DNA from: an uncultured Hungatella sp. | GTDB taxonomy: Bacteria > Bacillota > Clostridia > Lachnospirales > Lachnospiraceae | Length of the DNA stretch: 46,936 bases | Assembly (NCBI GenBank): GCA_910588505.1 | Contig: CAJUPQ010000022.1 | Coordinates: 1 to 46,936 of the forward strand | Direction: 5' to 3' | In this document: positions 1-8,064 of the stretch, piece after piece | How positions within the stretch are numbered: the first letter of the stretch is position 1 | How the letters are laid out: each line of letters begins with the position of its first letter | Program-made: the position numbers and the translations under genes | The notes under the pieces: generated by a model | Told to the model about the DNA's origin: nothing | Databases searched by the model: none | What the model saw: only the letters and a program-made list of their open reading frames with translations

Positions 1-414
1 ATAGGTTCTGAAAGCCCCATGAAATAAGGGCTGAAGATTCCGAGAAGTTATAACAAGCTTTGGAGTATCAGTGGGTGTATACGAACATAAAAACCTGAAT
101 ACCCTGATCTACGGAAGAACGGAATCTTGATATTGCTTTCCATTATAGGGAGCCAGATCCTTTCGGGTTTGTGACAACATCGCCATAACATGCCTCAACA
201 ATATACTGAGGCCATAAAAAGTAGCTATTTTTCACTGCAAAGCTGCGGCAGCGTCCCCTACCGGAAAAACCTTAAGTGAGCAAATCCCGGCCAGCGAATT
301 CTGCTTTTGCCTTCCCTTCCTACTGGCTGGCACCACGACACCTTCGCCCCCTTTGCTCACTCAATAATAACCAACTGAAAATTCCGGTTTATCCGGGTTA
401 GGAGCTGAAATTTC
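1..414. repeat. Long copy A of the GTGAGC palindromic repeat family, with flank module
   Basis: No gene is seen here. The core at 276-360 starts with GTGAGCAAA and ends with CCTTTGCTCAC. It lacks the large internal stem of copies B-E and is only about 85 bp long. Bases about 63-275 form a flank module that matches, inverted, bases 7183-7397 beside copy B. Short shared strings include CTCAACAATATAC, GATCTAC.GAAGAA and AGCCAGATC. Identity is about 70% by eye. The last 54 bases carry AGGAG, the ribosome binding site of the methyltransferase gene starting at 415. Confidence 0.75.
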
Positions 415-1158
415 ATGGAACCAGACATTTATCGCATATTCCAGTCCATAGCGCCCCATTACGACCGTTCCAACGCGGTCATCAGCATGGGGATGCATCG
501 GAGGTGGAAGGGGCGCATGGTCCGCGCCCTCTCGTCCATGATACCGGAGGACAGCCATATTCTGGACTTATGCTGTGGGACCGGGGATATTGCCCAGATG
601 TTTTTGCGGCAGGGGAGATCCTTTCAGGTAACAGCCGCCGATTTTTCCCCAAACATGCTTTTGGAGGCGGAGCGAAAGCTGTCAAAACTTCCCGGAGAGA
701 GGCGGTACTGCCTGGCGCGGGCCGACGCCATGGCTCTTCCCTGGAAGGAGGAGACCTTTGACGCGGCGGTGATCTCTTTCGGGCTGCGGAATACGCCGGA
801 CTGGAGCCGGGTTTTGAGGGAGATGGTCCGGGTGACAAAGACAGGGGGGATCGTCTGTGTTATGGATGCCCACTACCCGGAACCGATTTGGGTGAGAAGG
901 GTATTTTCCCTGTACTTTGCGTGGCTTATGCCCGTCTTGGGAGGGGGAATGACAAAAAGGGGAGAGTATCAGTGGCTGAACCAGTCCGCAAAGGCTTTTG
1001 CGAATCTGTCACAGCTGATGGACATGATGAGGCAGGCAGGGCTGACCCACAGAAGATATAAACGGTTTCTCTTTGGCAGCTGTGTGTATCAGCTGGGGGA
1101 GAAGGCGGCAGGGATTTATGGGGACAGTGAGAAAAAAGCAGAGAGGGACAGAAGATGA
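415..1158 (+). CDS. ubiE: UbiE/MenG-type class I SAM-dependent methyltransferase
   Basis: A 247-aa cytosolic methyltransferase of the UbiE/MenG family, which C-methylates the ring of demethylmenaquinone or a related quinone using S-adenosylmethionine. The SAM-binding glycine-rich motif DLCCGTGD is at residues 51-58. The acidic strand-2 motif (AADFS) is near residue 75, and the family signature FGLRN is at 122-126. The N-terminal IAPHYDRSN is also typical of the family. The ATG at 415 is preceded by AGGAG. The stop overlaps the start of the next gene by 4 bp (ATGA), so the two are translationally coupled, as in the Bacillus gerCB-gerCC (menH-hepT) pair. No other menaquinone gene is in the window, so the exact acceptor is inferred. 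A role on a non-quinone substrate cannot be excluded. Confidence 0.85.
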   Translation: MEPDIYRIFQSIAPHYDRSNAVISMGMHRRWKGRMVRALSSMIPEDSHILDLCCGTGDIAQMFLRQGRSFQVTAADFSPNMLLEAERKLSKLPGERRYCLARADAMALPWKEETFDAAVISFGLRNTPDWSRVLREMVRVTKTGGIVCVMDAHYPEPIWVRRVFSLYFAWLMPVLGGGMTKRGEYQWLNQSAKAFANLSQLMDMMRQAGLTHRRYKRFLFGSCVYQLGEKAAGIYGDSEKKAERDRR

Positions 1159-2150
1159 TGGGAGACGGGATGGCAGGGGAGCTGGAGCTTGTAGAACAGT
1201 ATTTAAGGCAGTTTACAGAGGATGTGGCAGGACGGGAGCCCTTAAGCGGGATCCTTGGAGACGTGCTTGGAGCGCCGGGAAAGCGGCTGCGGCCCCGCCT
1301 GGTGCTGGCCTGCGGCCTTTTGGGCGAGAGGTTTGAGGAGAAGCGGGACCGGCTGTGCAGAATCGGAGCTCTGATTGAGATGATCCACAGCTCGTCCCTG
1401 ATCCATGATGATATTATCGACGATTCGCCTCTTCGGAGAGGGAAGAGGACCATACAGTCCAAATATGGAAAGGACATGGCTGTGTACACAGGGGACTATA
1501 TCCTGGGAAAAGTGCTGTATCATCTTATGGATATGGGGGCCGTCCACAGCGGTATGATCCTTGGAAGCTGCGTCCAGGATATGTGCGCCGGAGAGCTGAG
1601 CCAGCATTTCCACCGTTTTGACAGCCAGGTGTCCCGGGAGGAATATCTTGCCGCCGTATACGGAAAGACGGCGTCCCTCTTTAGGGCGGCCTGCACCGTG
1701 GGGGCCTTGGAAGGCGGGTGCGGCAGGGCGGAGCAGGCCAGGGCAGGGGAGCTGGGGGAAGCCATAGGTATGTATTTTCAGCTTCGGGACGATGTGATGG
1801 ATTTTCAGGCCAGGGACCAGTGGGACGGAAAACCGGCCTGCCAGGATTTTTTCCGGGGCATCTACACCCTTCCTGTGATCTGCGCCCTGGATCACCCTGC
1901 GGTGGGGACGAAGATGAGACGGTTTATTGAGGAGTCCGGACAGGGAGAGACGGGGGAGGAGGTTTTGCGGCAGCGGCTTGATCATCTGATCACTGAGGCG
2001 GATGGGATCTGCCATGCGAAGCGCTGCATGGAACGTTACAAAAAGAAGGCGTTTGACTTGGTTAGTCAGATGCCGGAAGGCAGAGGGAAAGAGGAGCTAT
2101 ATCAGGGGATGGAGATATGTATGTCAGATGTGGGAGGTCTGAATGGTTAG
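1155..2150 (+). CDS. Polyprenyl diphosphate synthase (trans-isoprenyl synthase family)
   Basis: 331 aa, all-helical prenyltransferase that condenses isopentenyl diphosphate with an allylic primer to make a long isoprenoid chain, probably the side chain for a quinone. Family motifs are clear: GKRLRP at 42-47, first aspartate-rich motif DDIIDD at 85-90 followed by LRRGK at 93-97, GELSQ at 146-150, and second aspartate motif RDDVMDF at 211-217. Two adjacent ATGs (1155 and 1158) are possible; the first overlaps the methyltransferase stop. Pairing with a UbiE-type gene fits heptaprenyl or octaprenyl diphosphate synthase component II. Chain length cannot be read with certainty. No component I (hepS) gene is next to it. 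Confidence 0.88.
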   Translation: MMGDGMAGELELVEQYLRQFTEDVAGREPLSGILGDVLGAPGKRLRPRLVLACGLLGERFEEKRDRLCRIGALIEMIHSSSLIHDDIIDDSPLRRGKRTIQSKYGKDMAVYTGDYILGKVLYHLMDMGAVHSGMILGSCVQDMCAGELSQHFHRFDSQVSREEYLAAVYGKTASLFRAACTVGALEGGCGRAEQARAGELGEAIGMYFQLRDDVMDFQARDQWDGKPACQDFFRGIYTLPVICALDHPAVGTKMRRFIEESGQGETGEEVLRQRLDHLITEADGICHAKRCMERYKKKAFDLVSQMPEGRGKEELYQGMEICMSDVGGLNG

Positions 2151-2196
2151 TGTGCTGGAAGTGCTAAAGAAAAGACAGAAAAATACTTCTAAATGA

Positions 2197-2225
2197 TTGA
2201 CATTGTAAATGAAATGATATACAAT
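2197..2225 (+). promoter_or_regulatory. Sigma-A type promoter of the toxin-antitoxin operon
   Basis: A -35 TTGACA at 2197-2202 and a -10 TACAAT at 2220-2225 are separated by 17 bases. This lies 25 bp upstream of the antitoxin ATG, in an AT-rich gap after the polyprenyl synthase stop, so the module is transcribed on its own. Confidence 0.6.
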
Positions 2226-2250
2226 AAAAAGAAACGAAAGGTTCTTTGAT

Positions 2251-2523
2251 ATGGCTACAGTACAGACACAGATCAGAATAGAAGAAAATTTAAAGAAACA
2301 GGCTGTGGAACTCTTTAGTCAGCTTGGGATTGATATGTCAAGCGCGGTAAATATGTTTCTGAAACAGGCAGTTATGCGCGGAGGGATTCCCTTTCCAGTA
2401 GAGATTCCGCAGTACAGGCCGGAAGTGATTGAGGCCATGGAGGAGGCAAAAAGGATCAGCAGGGATCCGGATGTCAGAGGATATACAGATATTGACCAAT
2501 TGTTTGAGGAGTTAGATTCATGA
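2251..2523 (+). CDS. RelB/DinJ family antitoxin
   Basis: 90 aa. The N-terminal part (residues about 1-45) is a ribbon-helix-helix DNA-binding segment: a beta strand TVQTQIRIEE, then two helices ending in MSSAVNMFLKQAV, the standard DinJ/RelB pattern. The C-terminal half is acidic (PEVIEAMEEAKRI..) and would wrap the toxin. It overlaps the toxin gene by 4 bp (ATGA), so the proteins are made in coupled fashion. RelB-type antitoxins usually repress their own promoter together with the toxin; the TTGACA/TACAAT promoter just upstream is the likely target. The ribosome binding site is a modest AAAGG. Confidence 0.9.
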   Translation: MATVQTQIRIEENLKKQAVELFSQLGIDMSSAVNMFLKQAVMRGGIPFPVEIPQYRPEVIEAMEEAKRISRDPDVRGYTDIDQLFEELDS

Positions 2524-2801
2524 AATATACGATAAAGGTCAGTGGTAAATTTAAAAAGAATTATAAACTTGCTCAAAAAAGAGGTTTGGATGTAAAGCTT
2601 TTAAAGGATATTATCTTAAAGTTGGGCAATGGAATCGCGCTTGATGAAAAGCACAGAGATCATGCGTTAAAAGGAAAGTTCGATGGCTTTAGGGAATGTC
2701 ACATCCAACCAGATTGGCTGCTGATCTATTTGATCGAACATGATATATTGACATTGACCTTGGTTGATACCGGCACCCACGGGGATTTATTTAGAACATG
2801 A
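2520..2801 (+). CDS. yafQ: YafQ-family mRNA interferase toxin (RelE superfamily)
   Basis: 93 aa, small basic RelE-fold ribonuclease expected to cut mRNA on the ribosome. It aligns well by eye with E. coli YafQ: the KLAQKRG start, DHALKGKFDGFRECHIQPDW and LVDTGTHGDLF. The residues matching the YafQ catalytic set are all present: His48, His61, Asp65 and His87. The toxin therefore looks intact. It is the second gene of the operon after the DinJ-like antitoxin, and a strong hairpin follows at 2826-2873. Confidence 0.92.
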   Translation: MKYTIKVSGKFKKNYKLAQKRGLDVKLLKDIILKLGNGIALDEKHRDHALKGKFDGFRECHIQPDWLLIYLIEHDILTLTLVDTGTHGDLFRT

Positions 2802-2825
2802 TGGATGAAAAATAAGCACACCTTC

Positions 2826-2873
2826 AAAAGATGTAAAGTTTTGGCAAATCTTGTCAAAGACTTTACATCTTTT
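2826..2873 (+). terminator. Hairpin terminator after the toxin gene
   Basis: A perfect 14-bp stem, 2826-2839 with 2860-2873, has a 20-base loop. The right arm ends in TTTT. An A-run in the left arm means it may also stop the minus-strand hydrolase gene that ends at 2880, so it is probably bidirectional between convergent genes. Confidence 0.75.
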
Positions 2874-2879
2874 ATTGGC

Positions 2880-3932
2880 TTAAAACATCATCGCCTCCCC
2901 GGATTCTCTGGACCAGTACAGGATCCCGTCCCGGCAGATCCTGGAACACTCCCCCATGTCATAGAGGTACTCCAGGCAGGAGAAAGTCTTCGTCAGGATC
3001 ATCTTGATCTTGTAGATCTGGCTGCTGTAGCCGCAGCCCGGCAGCAGGCGGATGCCGTAGGTCAAAAAGGCGATCTCCTGGATGGTCATAGGCTTTGTCC
3101 CAAAGGCCAAAATGTGCCGGATGCGGTCTAACTTTTCTCCGTAAGCCTTTTTAATGGTGTCAATGATGGGGGAGGCGTTGTCAAAGGAGCCGTTGTGGGC
3201 CGGATAGACGGTGCAGCCCCCATATGTTTTTTCGAAAGATTCCAGGGATTGAAAGTAAAGGGAGAGCAGGTGCTCGTTCATGTAAGCCGTGGCCACAATG
3301 GGCACGATGCCGTCAATGATCTGGTCAGCGGAAAACAGGATGGAATGTTCCCTGTCAAAGAGGCCCATCTGGCCAAAGGTGTGGCCCTTTAGGGGAACTG
3401 CCTCAAAGGTGTAGGGGCCGCAGACAAAGATCTGCGCGGAAGCCGTCGGCTCGTAGGGGTAGGATTTGCCCTGGTACCGGGCGGACTCAAGGGCCCGAAG
3501 CTGCCGGTTAAGCTCCATGAAATCTTCCCACAGTTTTGGGGTTCTCTCCCTGGTGACGCCCACGGTCTTAAGGACCCGAAACTGCTCGTCAAGGGCTTTC
3601 TGGCTGCGGGTGTAGTAAAGGCAGTCGTAAGGATGGCGATCCTCCTCCGGGTTCATGAAAATCCGGGCTCCCTCCCGGGCCAGCCGCCCGGCCAGACCGG
3701 TGTGGTCGTGGTGCTTGTGGGTCAGGAACACATCCAGATCCTTACAGGAGACGGACAGCTTAAGAAAAGCGTCCCGGAGAGTCTCCCAGCTTTCCCGGTT
3801 CTCAAATCCGGTATCGATCAGAAGGCTTCTCTGTCCCGGACCGCCGGGAATCAGGTAGACCTGGATCGAGTTTACTGTGTTCATGGTGTCGCAGAGGGTG
3901 ATCTCGTATATGCCTGGAACTCGTTCGATCAT
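2880..3932 (-). CDS. Metallo-beta-lactamase fold hydrolase
   Basis: About 350 aa from the ATG at 3932. The zinc-binding signature THKHHDH (HxHxDH) is at residues 71-77. Later conserved pieces are GHTFGQMGL (third metal His) and SADQI (bridging Asp), giving a complete binuclear metal site. The C-terminal third looks like a winged-helix extension seen in some MBL hydrolases. The reading frame is open to an ATG at 3992. I prefer the start at 3932 because MIERVPGIYEI is a natural family N-terminus and the segment between overlaps a strong hairpin (3972-4009). Neither start has an ideal ribosome binding site. It lies downstream of the glucosidase on the same strand. Substrate unknown. Confidence 0.8.
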   Translation of the reverse strand: MIERVPGIYEITLCDTMNTVNSIQVYLIPGGPGQRSLLIDTGFENRESWETLRDAFLKLSVSCKDLDVFLTHKHHDHTGLAGRLAREGARIFMNPEEDRHPYDCLYYTRSQKALDEQFRVLKTVGVTRERTPKLWEDFMELNRQLRALESARYQGKSYPYEPTASAQIFVCGPYTFEAVPLKGHTFGQMGLFDREHSILFSADQIIDGIVPIVATAYMNEHLLSLYFQSLESFEKTYGGCTVYPAHNGSFDNASPIIDTIKKAYGEKLDRIRHILAFGTKPMTIQEIAFLTYGIRLLPGCGYSSQIYKIKMILTKTFSCLEYLYDMGECSRICRDGILYWSRESGEAMMF

Positions 3933-3971
3933 GGATGGTACACGTCCTTTTCCTTTGATGTAAATGGGAAG

Positions 3972-4009
3972 CCGCCGTAAAACAGATTCCATCGTCTGCT
4001 TTGCGGCGG
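3972..4009. promoter_or_regulatory. Hairpin between the glucosidase and hydrolase genes
   Basis: A 15-bp stem with two mismatch or wobble positions pairs 3972-3986 with 3995-4009 around an 8-base loop. On the plus strand it is followed by TCTTTCTTTT. On the minus strand, the direction of both neighbouring genes, the T-run lies before the hairpin, so a terminator role there is doubtful. It may be an mRNA processing or stabilising hairpin. Confidence 0.45.
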
Positions 4010-4040
4010 TCTTTCTTTTATCACTCAGGGAAATCGTTCA

Positions 4041-5510
4041 TCAGTCAAGATCTTCCCCGTTGCTTTCGATAACCTTCTTATACCAGAAGAAAGAGTCCTT
4101 CCTGCTTCTGGAGAAATCTCCGGTCCCGTCGTCGTGGCGGTCAACATAGATGAAGCCGTAGCGCTTGGCGTACTGGCCGGTCCCTGCGGAAACCAGGTCA
4201 ATGGGGCCCCAGGTGGTGTAGCCGATTAGGGGTACTCCGTCGTCAATGGCTTCGCCCATGCAGCGGATATGCTCTCTGAAGTAGTCGATGCGGTAGCTGT
4301 CATGGATGGAGCCGTCCTCCTCCACCTTGTCGAAAGCGCCGAAGCCGTTTTCCACCACCATGAGAGGCGTGTGGGGATACCGGTCGTGGAGTACGTTCAG
4401 GGTGTAGCGCAGTCCCAGAGGATCGATCTGCCAGCCCCAGTCGGATGCCTTTAAGTATGGGTTCTTGGCACCTACGGACATATTGCCCAGAGTCTTCTCC
4501 GCGTTCTCGTCCGTGGTGACGCAGTTGGTCATGTAGTAGGAGAAGGTGTAGAAATCCACGGTTCCGTTCTTAATGACCTTCTTGTCCTCCTCGGTGATAA
4601 AGGAAGTGTCAATGCCGTGATCCTTAAAATACTTAAGGGCAAAGGTGGGATACTCGCCCCGGACCTGCACGTCGCCGCAGATGTTGTTCTTAAAGTTTTC
4701 CTCATTATAGCAGGCAAACACATCCTTGGGGTTGGGGGTCAGGGGGTACAGGGTCACATGGGCGATCATGTTGCCGATCATAAAGTCCGGATTGATCTTG
4801 TGGCCTTCCGCAACCGCGATGGCGCTTGCCACAAACTGATTGTGGAGAGCCTCAAAGGTGGACTGGGGATCTGACTTTAAGTCGCTTAACTTAATCGGTT
4901 CTGTGGCCGAGATATCCTCGTCAGCCATAAGGCCAAGGCCGTAAAGGTTGCCGATGCCGCCTTCGCCCATGCATGGGATATTGATCTCGTTGAAGGTGAG
5001 CCAGTATTTTACTTTGTCTTTGTAGCGTTTAAAGCAGGTGACGGCGTATTTGACAAAGAGGTCAATGGTCTTCTTGTTGGAGAAGCCGTGATACTTGGTG
5101 ACAATGTTCCACGGGATCTCATAGTGGCACAGAGTCACCAGAGGCTCGATGCCGTGCTTTTTGCACTCGTCAAAAATATCGTCGTAGAATTTTAATCCGG
5201 CCTCGTTGGGCGTCTCGTCGTCGCCGTTGGGGAAGATGCGGCCCCAGTTGATGGACAGACGGAAACAGGTGAATCCCATCTCGCCGAACAGAGCGATGTC
5301 TTCCTTATAATGATGATAGAAATCAATGGCCTCGTGGCTGGGATAGAAGGCGTTTGGGTCGGACACGGGAAGGAAGGTCCTTGGCGTGCTCACGTCGCCG
5401 CCTAAAAGCATGTCCGGCACGGACAGCTGCTTGCCGTCCTCCAGGTAAGCGCCTTCACACTGATTGGCAGCTACCGCGCCGCCCCATAAGAAATTTTTTG
5501 GAAATGACAT
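4041..5510 (-). CDS. bglA: Glycoside hydrolase family 1, 6-phospho-beta-glucosidase
   Basis: 489 aa from the ATG at 5510, which has a GAGGGGG ribosome binding site 6 bases away; the frame is open to 5549 but that extension is unlikely. GH1 motifs: acid/base TFNEIN at 172-177 (Glu175) and nucleophile VVENGF at 385-390 (Glu387). The late segment DLVSAGTGQYAKRYGFIYVD has the Ser..Lys.Tyr pattern that binds the 6-phosphate in phospho-glucosidases and LacG-type enzymes. It would act on PTS-imported, phosphorylated beta-glucosides such as cellobiose-6-phosphate in the cytoplasm. No PTS gene or antiterminator is adjacent, so sugar uptake must be encoded elsewhere. Confidence 0.9.
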   Translation of the reverse strand: MSFPKNFLWGGAVAANQCEGAYLEDGKQLSVPDMLLGGDVSTPRTFLPVSDPNAFYPSHEAIDFYHHYKEDIALFGEMGFTCFRLSINWGRIFPNGDDETPNEAGLKFYDDIFDECKKHGIEPLVTLCHYEIPWNIVTKYHGFSNKKTIDLFVKYAVTCFKRYKDKVKYWLTFNEINIPCMGEGGIGNLYGLGLMADEDISATEPIKLSDLKSDPQSTFEALHNQFVASAIAVAEGHKINPDFMIGNMIAHVTLYPLTPNPKDVFACYNEENFKNNICGDVQVRGEYPTFALKYFKDHGIDTSFITEEDKKVIKNGTVDFYTFSYYMTNCVTTDENAEKTLGNMSVGAKNPYLKASDWGWQIDPLGLRYTLNVLHDRYPHTPLMVVENGFGAFDKVEEDGSIHDSYRIDYFREHIRCMGEAIDDGVPLIGYTTWGPIDLVSAGTGQYAKRYGFIYVDRHDDGTGDFSRSRKDSFFWYKKVIESNGEDLD

Positions 5511-5539
5511 AATATACCCCCTCATATTTTGATAGTTAA

Positions 5540-5568
5540 ATTTTACCATGGGAGGAAAGGGTTGTCAA
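5540..5568 (-). promoter_or_regulatory. Promoter of the 6-phospho-beta-glucosidase gene
   Basis: Read on the minus strand: -35 TTGACA (5563-5568), 17-base spacer, -10 TAAAAT (5540-5545), about 30 bp before the ATG. The foldback repeat 5574-5624 lies immediately upstream of the -35 box. Confidence 0.65.
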
Positions 5569-5573
5569 TGCGC

Positions 5574-5624
5574 AACAGTTCAGGCAGGTCTGCGCGTTTA
5601 CCGCTCTGACCTATCTGAACTGTT
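5574..5624. repeat. AACAGTTCAG foldback repeat, copy 1
   Basis: Inverted arms 5574-5590 and 5608-5624 (17 bp, two mismatches) enclose a loop containing TCTGCGCGTTTA. The left arm and loop recur almost unchanged at 25503-25542 after rplS, so this is a dispersed repeat rather than a private operator. It sits in the divergent gap between the glucosidase promoter and the fprA promoter. Confidence 0.7.
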
Positions 5625-5665
5625 ACTAACCGTTCAAGTCCAGTGAGATTGTTTGGATCAGTGCG

Positions 5666-5694
5666 TAGACAAGCAAGGTAAATTGTGCTATCAT
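5666..5694 (+). promoter_or_regulatory. Promoter of fprA
   Basis: -35 TAGACA at 5666-5671, 17-base spacer, -10 TATCAT at 5689-5694. It leaves a 5' leader of about 80 bases before the ATG at 5779. Confidence 0.5.
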
Positions 5695-5778
5695 AGGGAA
5701 ATTGAGAGAGGAAAGAAGAGCGGCTGTCCGGTGAAGTTTGGGAGCGGCCGCGAAGAACAGGAAAGAGAGGACAAGAGT

Positions 5779-6954
5779 ATGGATAAATACAGCGTTACAG
5801 ACAGTATCAGATATGTGGGGGTGAAGGATCTTGACCTGGATCTGTTTGAGAGCCAGTATCCGGTGCCTGACGGGGTGACTTACAATTCCTACGTGATCCT
5901 GGACGACAAGGTGGCTGTGATGGATACGGTGGATAAGCGGGGCGGCGACCAGTGGTTTGCCAATGTGCGGGAGGCTTTGGGGGGACGGAACGTGGACTAT
6001 CTGGTGGTGTCTCACATGGAGCCTGACCACGGGGCCAACATCGCCCGTCTGGCAAAGCTTTACCCGGAGGCGGTTCTGGTGGGCAATGCCAAGACATTTC
6101 CTATGATAAAGCAGTTTTTTGATATGGACCTGGAGGGTCGGACGCTTCTGGTGAAGGAGGGGGACACCCTGGCTCTGGGTAAGCACACCCTTCAGTTTTT
6201 CATGGCTCCCATGGTCCACTGGCCGGAGGTGATGATGAGCTATGAGCAGACGGAGAAGGTGCTGTTCTCCGCCGACGGCTTCGGAACCTTTGGGGCTGAT
6301 TCCGGGCTCGGACAGGAGTGGAGCGAAGAGGCGGCCAGGTATTACCTGAACATTGTGGGAAAGTACGGGGTTCAGGTACAGGCGGTTTTGAAGAAGGCGG
6401 CCGGTCTTGACATCTGGATAATCTGCCCTCTGCACGGGCCGGTGCTGAAAGAGGATCTGGGGTTCTATCTGGAACAGTACCGGATCTGGAGCAGCTATGA
6501 GCCGGAGGAGCGGGGCGTTCTCATCGCCTGCGCTTCCATCCACGGCAACACTGCCAGGGCTGCCATGGAGCTTGCCCAGATGCTCAAAGACAGGGGAGAG
6601 ACCAAGGTGGAGGTTGTGGACCTGACCAGGACGGATGTGTCCTACGCGGTGAGGAAGGCCTTTTACTACGACCGGGTGGTAGCCGCCTCGGCAACCTACG
6701 ACGGCGGCCTTTTCCCGGCCATGGAAAGCTTTCTGGAGCATCTGAGGGCCAAGAATTATCAGAAGAGGACAGTGGGTCTTGTGGAAAACGGCACATGGGC
6801 TCCTCTGGCCGCAAAGACTATGAGGACCATGTTTGAGGGCATGAAGCAGATCCGGGTGGTGGAGCCGGCTGTGACTATACGTTCCTGTATGAAAGAGGAT
6901 AGCAGAAAGGTTATGGGGGAATTGGCGGATAAGTTGAGGCAGGGGGAATTTTGA
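5779..6954 (+). CDS. fprA: A-type flavodiiron protein (FprA family)
   Basis: 391 aa, cytosolic. It reduces O2 to water (and/or NO to N2O) and is a standard oxygen-defence enzyme of strict anaerobes, fed by rubredoxin or a related donor. The N-terminal metallo-beta-lactamase-like domain (about 1-245) carries the diiron ligands: HMEPDH at 79-84, a later MVHWPE His, FSADGFG Asp and CPLHGP His. The C-terminal flavodoxin domain begins with VLIACASIHGNTARAA, the FMN phosphate loop. No rubredoxin domain is fused. The frame is open back to 5653, but the ATG at 5779 has a GAGAGG site and matches the family start. Repeat copy B begins immediately after the TGA stop. Confidence 0.93.
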   Translation: MDKYSVTDSIRYVGVKDLDLDLFESQYPVPDGVTYNSYVILDDKVAVMDTVDKRGGDQWFANVREALGGRNVDYLVVSHMEPDHGANIARLAKLYPEAVLVGNAKTFPMIKQFFDMDLEGRTLLVKEGDTLALGKHTLQFFMAPMVHWPEVMMSYEQTEKVLFSADGFGTFGADSGLGQEWSEEAARYYLNIVGKYGVQVQAVLKKAAGLDIWIICPLHGPVLKEDLGFYLEQYRIWSSYEPEERGVLIACASIHGNTARAAMELAQMLKDRGETKVEVVDLTRTDVSYAVRKAFYYDRVVAASATYDGGLFPAMESFLEHLRAKNYQKRTVGLVENGTWAPLAAKTMRTMFEGMKQIRVVEPAVTIRSCMKEDSRKVMGELADKLRQGEF

Positions 6955-7182
6955 GTGAGTAAAGGGCGGATTTAGTCGTAGGCCAGGGAGGGAAGGGAGG
7001 TATGGTGCCGTCAGGGTTCAGATATGCCAAACATTCCGATGAGCCCTTAAAGCGGAAATCAGTCGGGTATCAGCCCTCCTGCTTTCCTGGTCTCATCTCC
7101 ATGGCATAAATTCACCCTGACGGCACCATACCTCCCTTCCCTCCCTGGCAAATGCAGGATTCGCCAGCCAAGGTTTGCTCAC
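6955..7182. repeat. GTGAGC palindromic repeat, copy B (full length)
   Basis: Starts GTGAGTAAAGGG directly after the fprA stop codon and ends GGTTTGCTCAC. It contains a perfect 36-bp inverted repeat (6982-7017 with 7114-7149). The lower stem is the purine-rich GGGAGGGAAGGGAGG-like stretch shared by the family; the upper part is variable. Between the arms lie the conserved 27-nt block 7017-7043 (begins TTCAGATATGCC) and the second block 7064-7116 (begins CGGGTATCAGCC). Confidence 0.88.
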
Positions 7183-7397
7183 TTAAGGTGTTTCTGATAG
7201 GGGACGCTGTCTCAACTTTGTGGTGAAAAATATCTATTTTTTATGGTTTACGTATATTGTTGAGTCATGTTAAGGCGGTGTTGTTGTGGACCTGGAAAGA
7301 TCTGGCTCTCTGTAATTGAAAGGAATATAAGATTCGGTTTCTTCTGTAGATCAGAGTGTTCGAATTTTTATGTTCATATACATGCGTGGATACTCCG
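7183..7397 (-). repeat. Flank module of repeat copy B
   Basis: This segment is the inverted counterpart of bases about 63-275 beside copy A, with roughly 70% identity and no gaps over at least 141 bases. It begins at the TTAAGG next to the GCTCAC end and includes the GTATATTGTTGAG and GATCTGGCT strings. No convincing gene is present. The longest open frame (7267-7482) is discussed under rejected items. Confidence 0.7.
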
Positions 7398-7630
7398 CCG
7401 TTTGCTTTATAAAATGATGAAAATCATAAAAAGGGCCGTGTTTTACGAGGTTTTTACTTGTGTTATAAAAATACGGTGTTAGACAATGACTAGACAGTGA
7501 CTATGTTGACCGCCGTATTTTGACCATATTAATAGATCATGTTTACGGCATTCGCAGACTCTGGCAACATATTTTTTGAGTAATACCCCAAATATAACAA
7601 GTAGGTTCTGCTTTAATAAATACTACGCAC
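7398..7630. other. AT-rich spacer between two inverted repeat copies
   Basis: About 230 bp without a supported gene, promoter or terminator. It separates the outward flanks of copy B (inverted) and copy C (direct). Its base composition is clearly more AT-rich than the neighbouring genes. Confidence 0.5.
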
Positions 7631-7989
7631 AAGCCTTGATGTCAATAAAACAGCTATCATTCCGCTACAAAGCCGAAATCGCCCCCCTACCGGAACCACC
7701 TTAAGTGAGCAAACCTTAACCAGCGAATTCTGCTTTTGCCAGGCAGAGAAGGAGGGATGTCCCGTCAGGGTGAATTTATGCCATGGAGATGAGACCAGGG
7801 AAACAGGAGGGCTGATACCCGAGTGCTTCCCGCTTTAAGAGAACAGAGGAAGCGTGCTGATGCACGCGCAGGTCACCAACCTAACGGTTGCCGACAAATT
7901 CTCATCGGAATGTTTGGCATATCTGAACCCAGACGGGACATCTCTCCTTCTCTGACTGGCCCCACGACTACCCTCGCCCCTTTGCCCAC
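7631..7989 (+). repeat. GTGAGC palindromic repeat, copy C with partial flank module
   Basis: The core is 7705-7989, starting GTGAGCAAACC and ending CCTTTGCCCAC. Bases about 7645-7704 resemble the inner end of the copy A flank module (CCTACCGGAA.C..CTTAAG). Stem arms 7744-7766 and 7932-7954 are 23 bp with one wobble. The conserved blocks are present in reverse orientation (7769-7821 and 7901-7927). An extra stretch of roughly 75 bp (7822-7900), not seen in B or E, separates them. Its right end is 75 bp before the PLP-enzyme gene. Confidence 0.82.
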
Positions 7990-8064
7990 TAAAAAACACA
8001 CATTCTGCGCAAGAAATTCTTTTTAAGAGACTGAGAGAAAAGCAGAAAGAAAGGACCAGACAGG

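Noticed and set aside
1242..2015. 257-codon minus-strand frame inside the polyprenyl synthase gene
   Set aside because: The plus-strand protein has every prenyl synthase motif; the antisense frame has none of its own.
3972..4009. Terminator for the minus-strand glucosidase
   Set aside because: The hairpin is good, but the T-run is on the wrong side for the minus strand; kept only as an unassigned hairpin.
5626..6741. 371-codon open frame antisense to fprA
   Set aside because: A shadow frame caused by the GC-rich codon use of fprA; no family resemblance and no ribosome binding site.
7267..7482. Open frame of 71 codons in the flank module of copy B, with a matching 47-codon frame in copy A
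   Set aside because: The two translations align without gaps (about 26 of 47 residues equal). But I counted differences by codon position as about 13, 12 and 15, so there is no third-position excess and no sign of protein-level selection. No ribosome binding site either. Treated as non-coding.
7823..8026. 67-codon frame within repeat copy C
   Set aside because: Lies wholly in the palindromic element; the frame is not kept in copies B, D and E.
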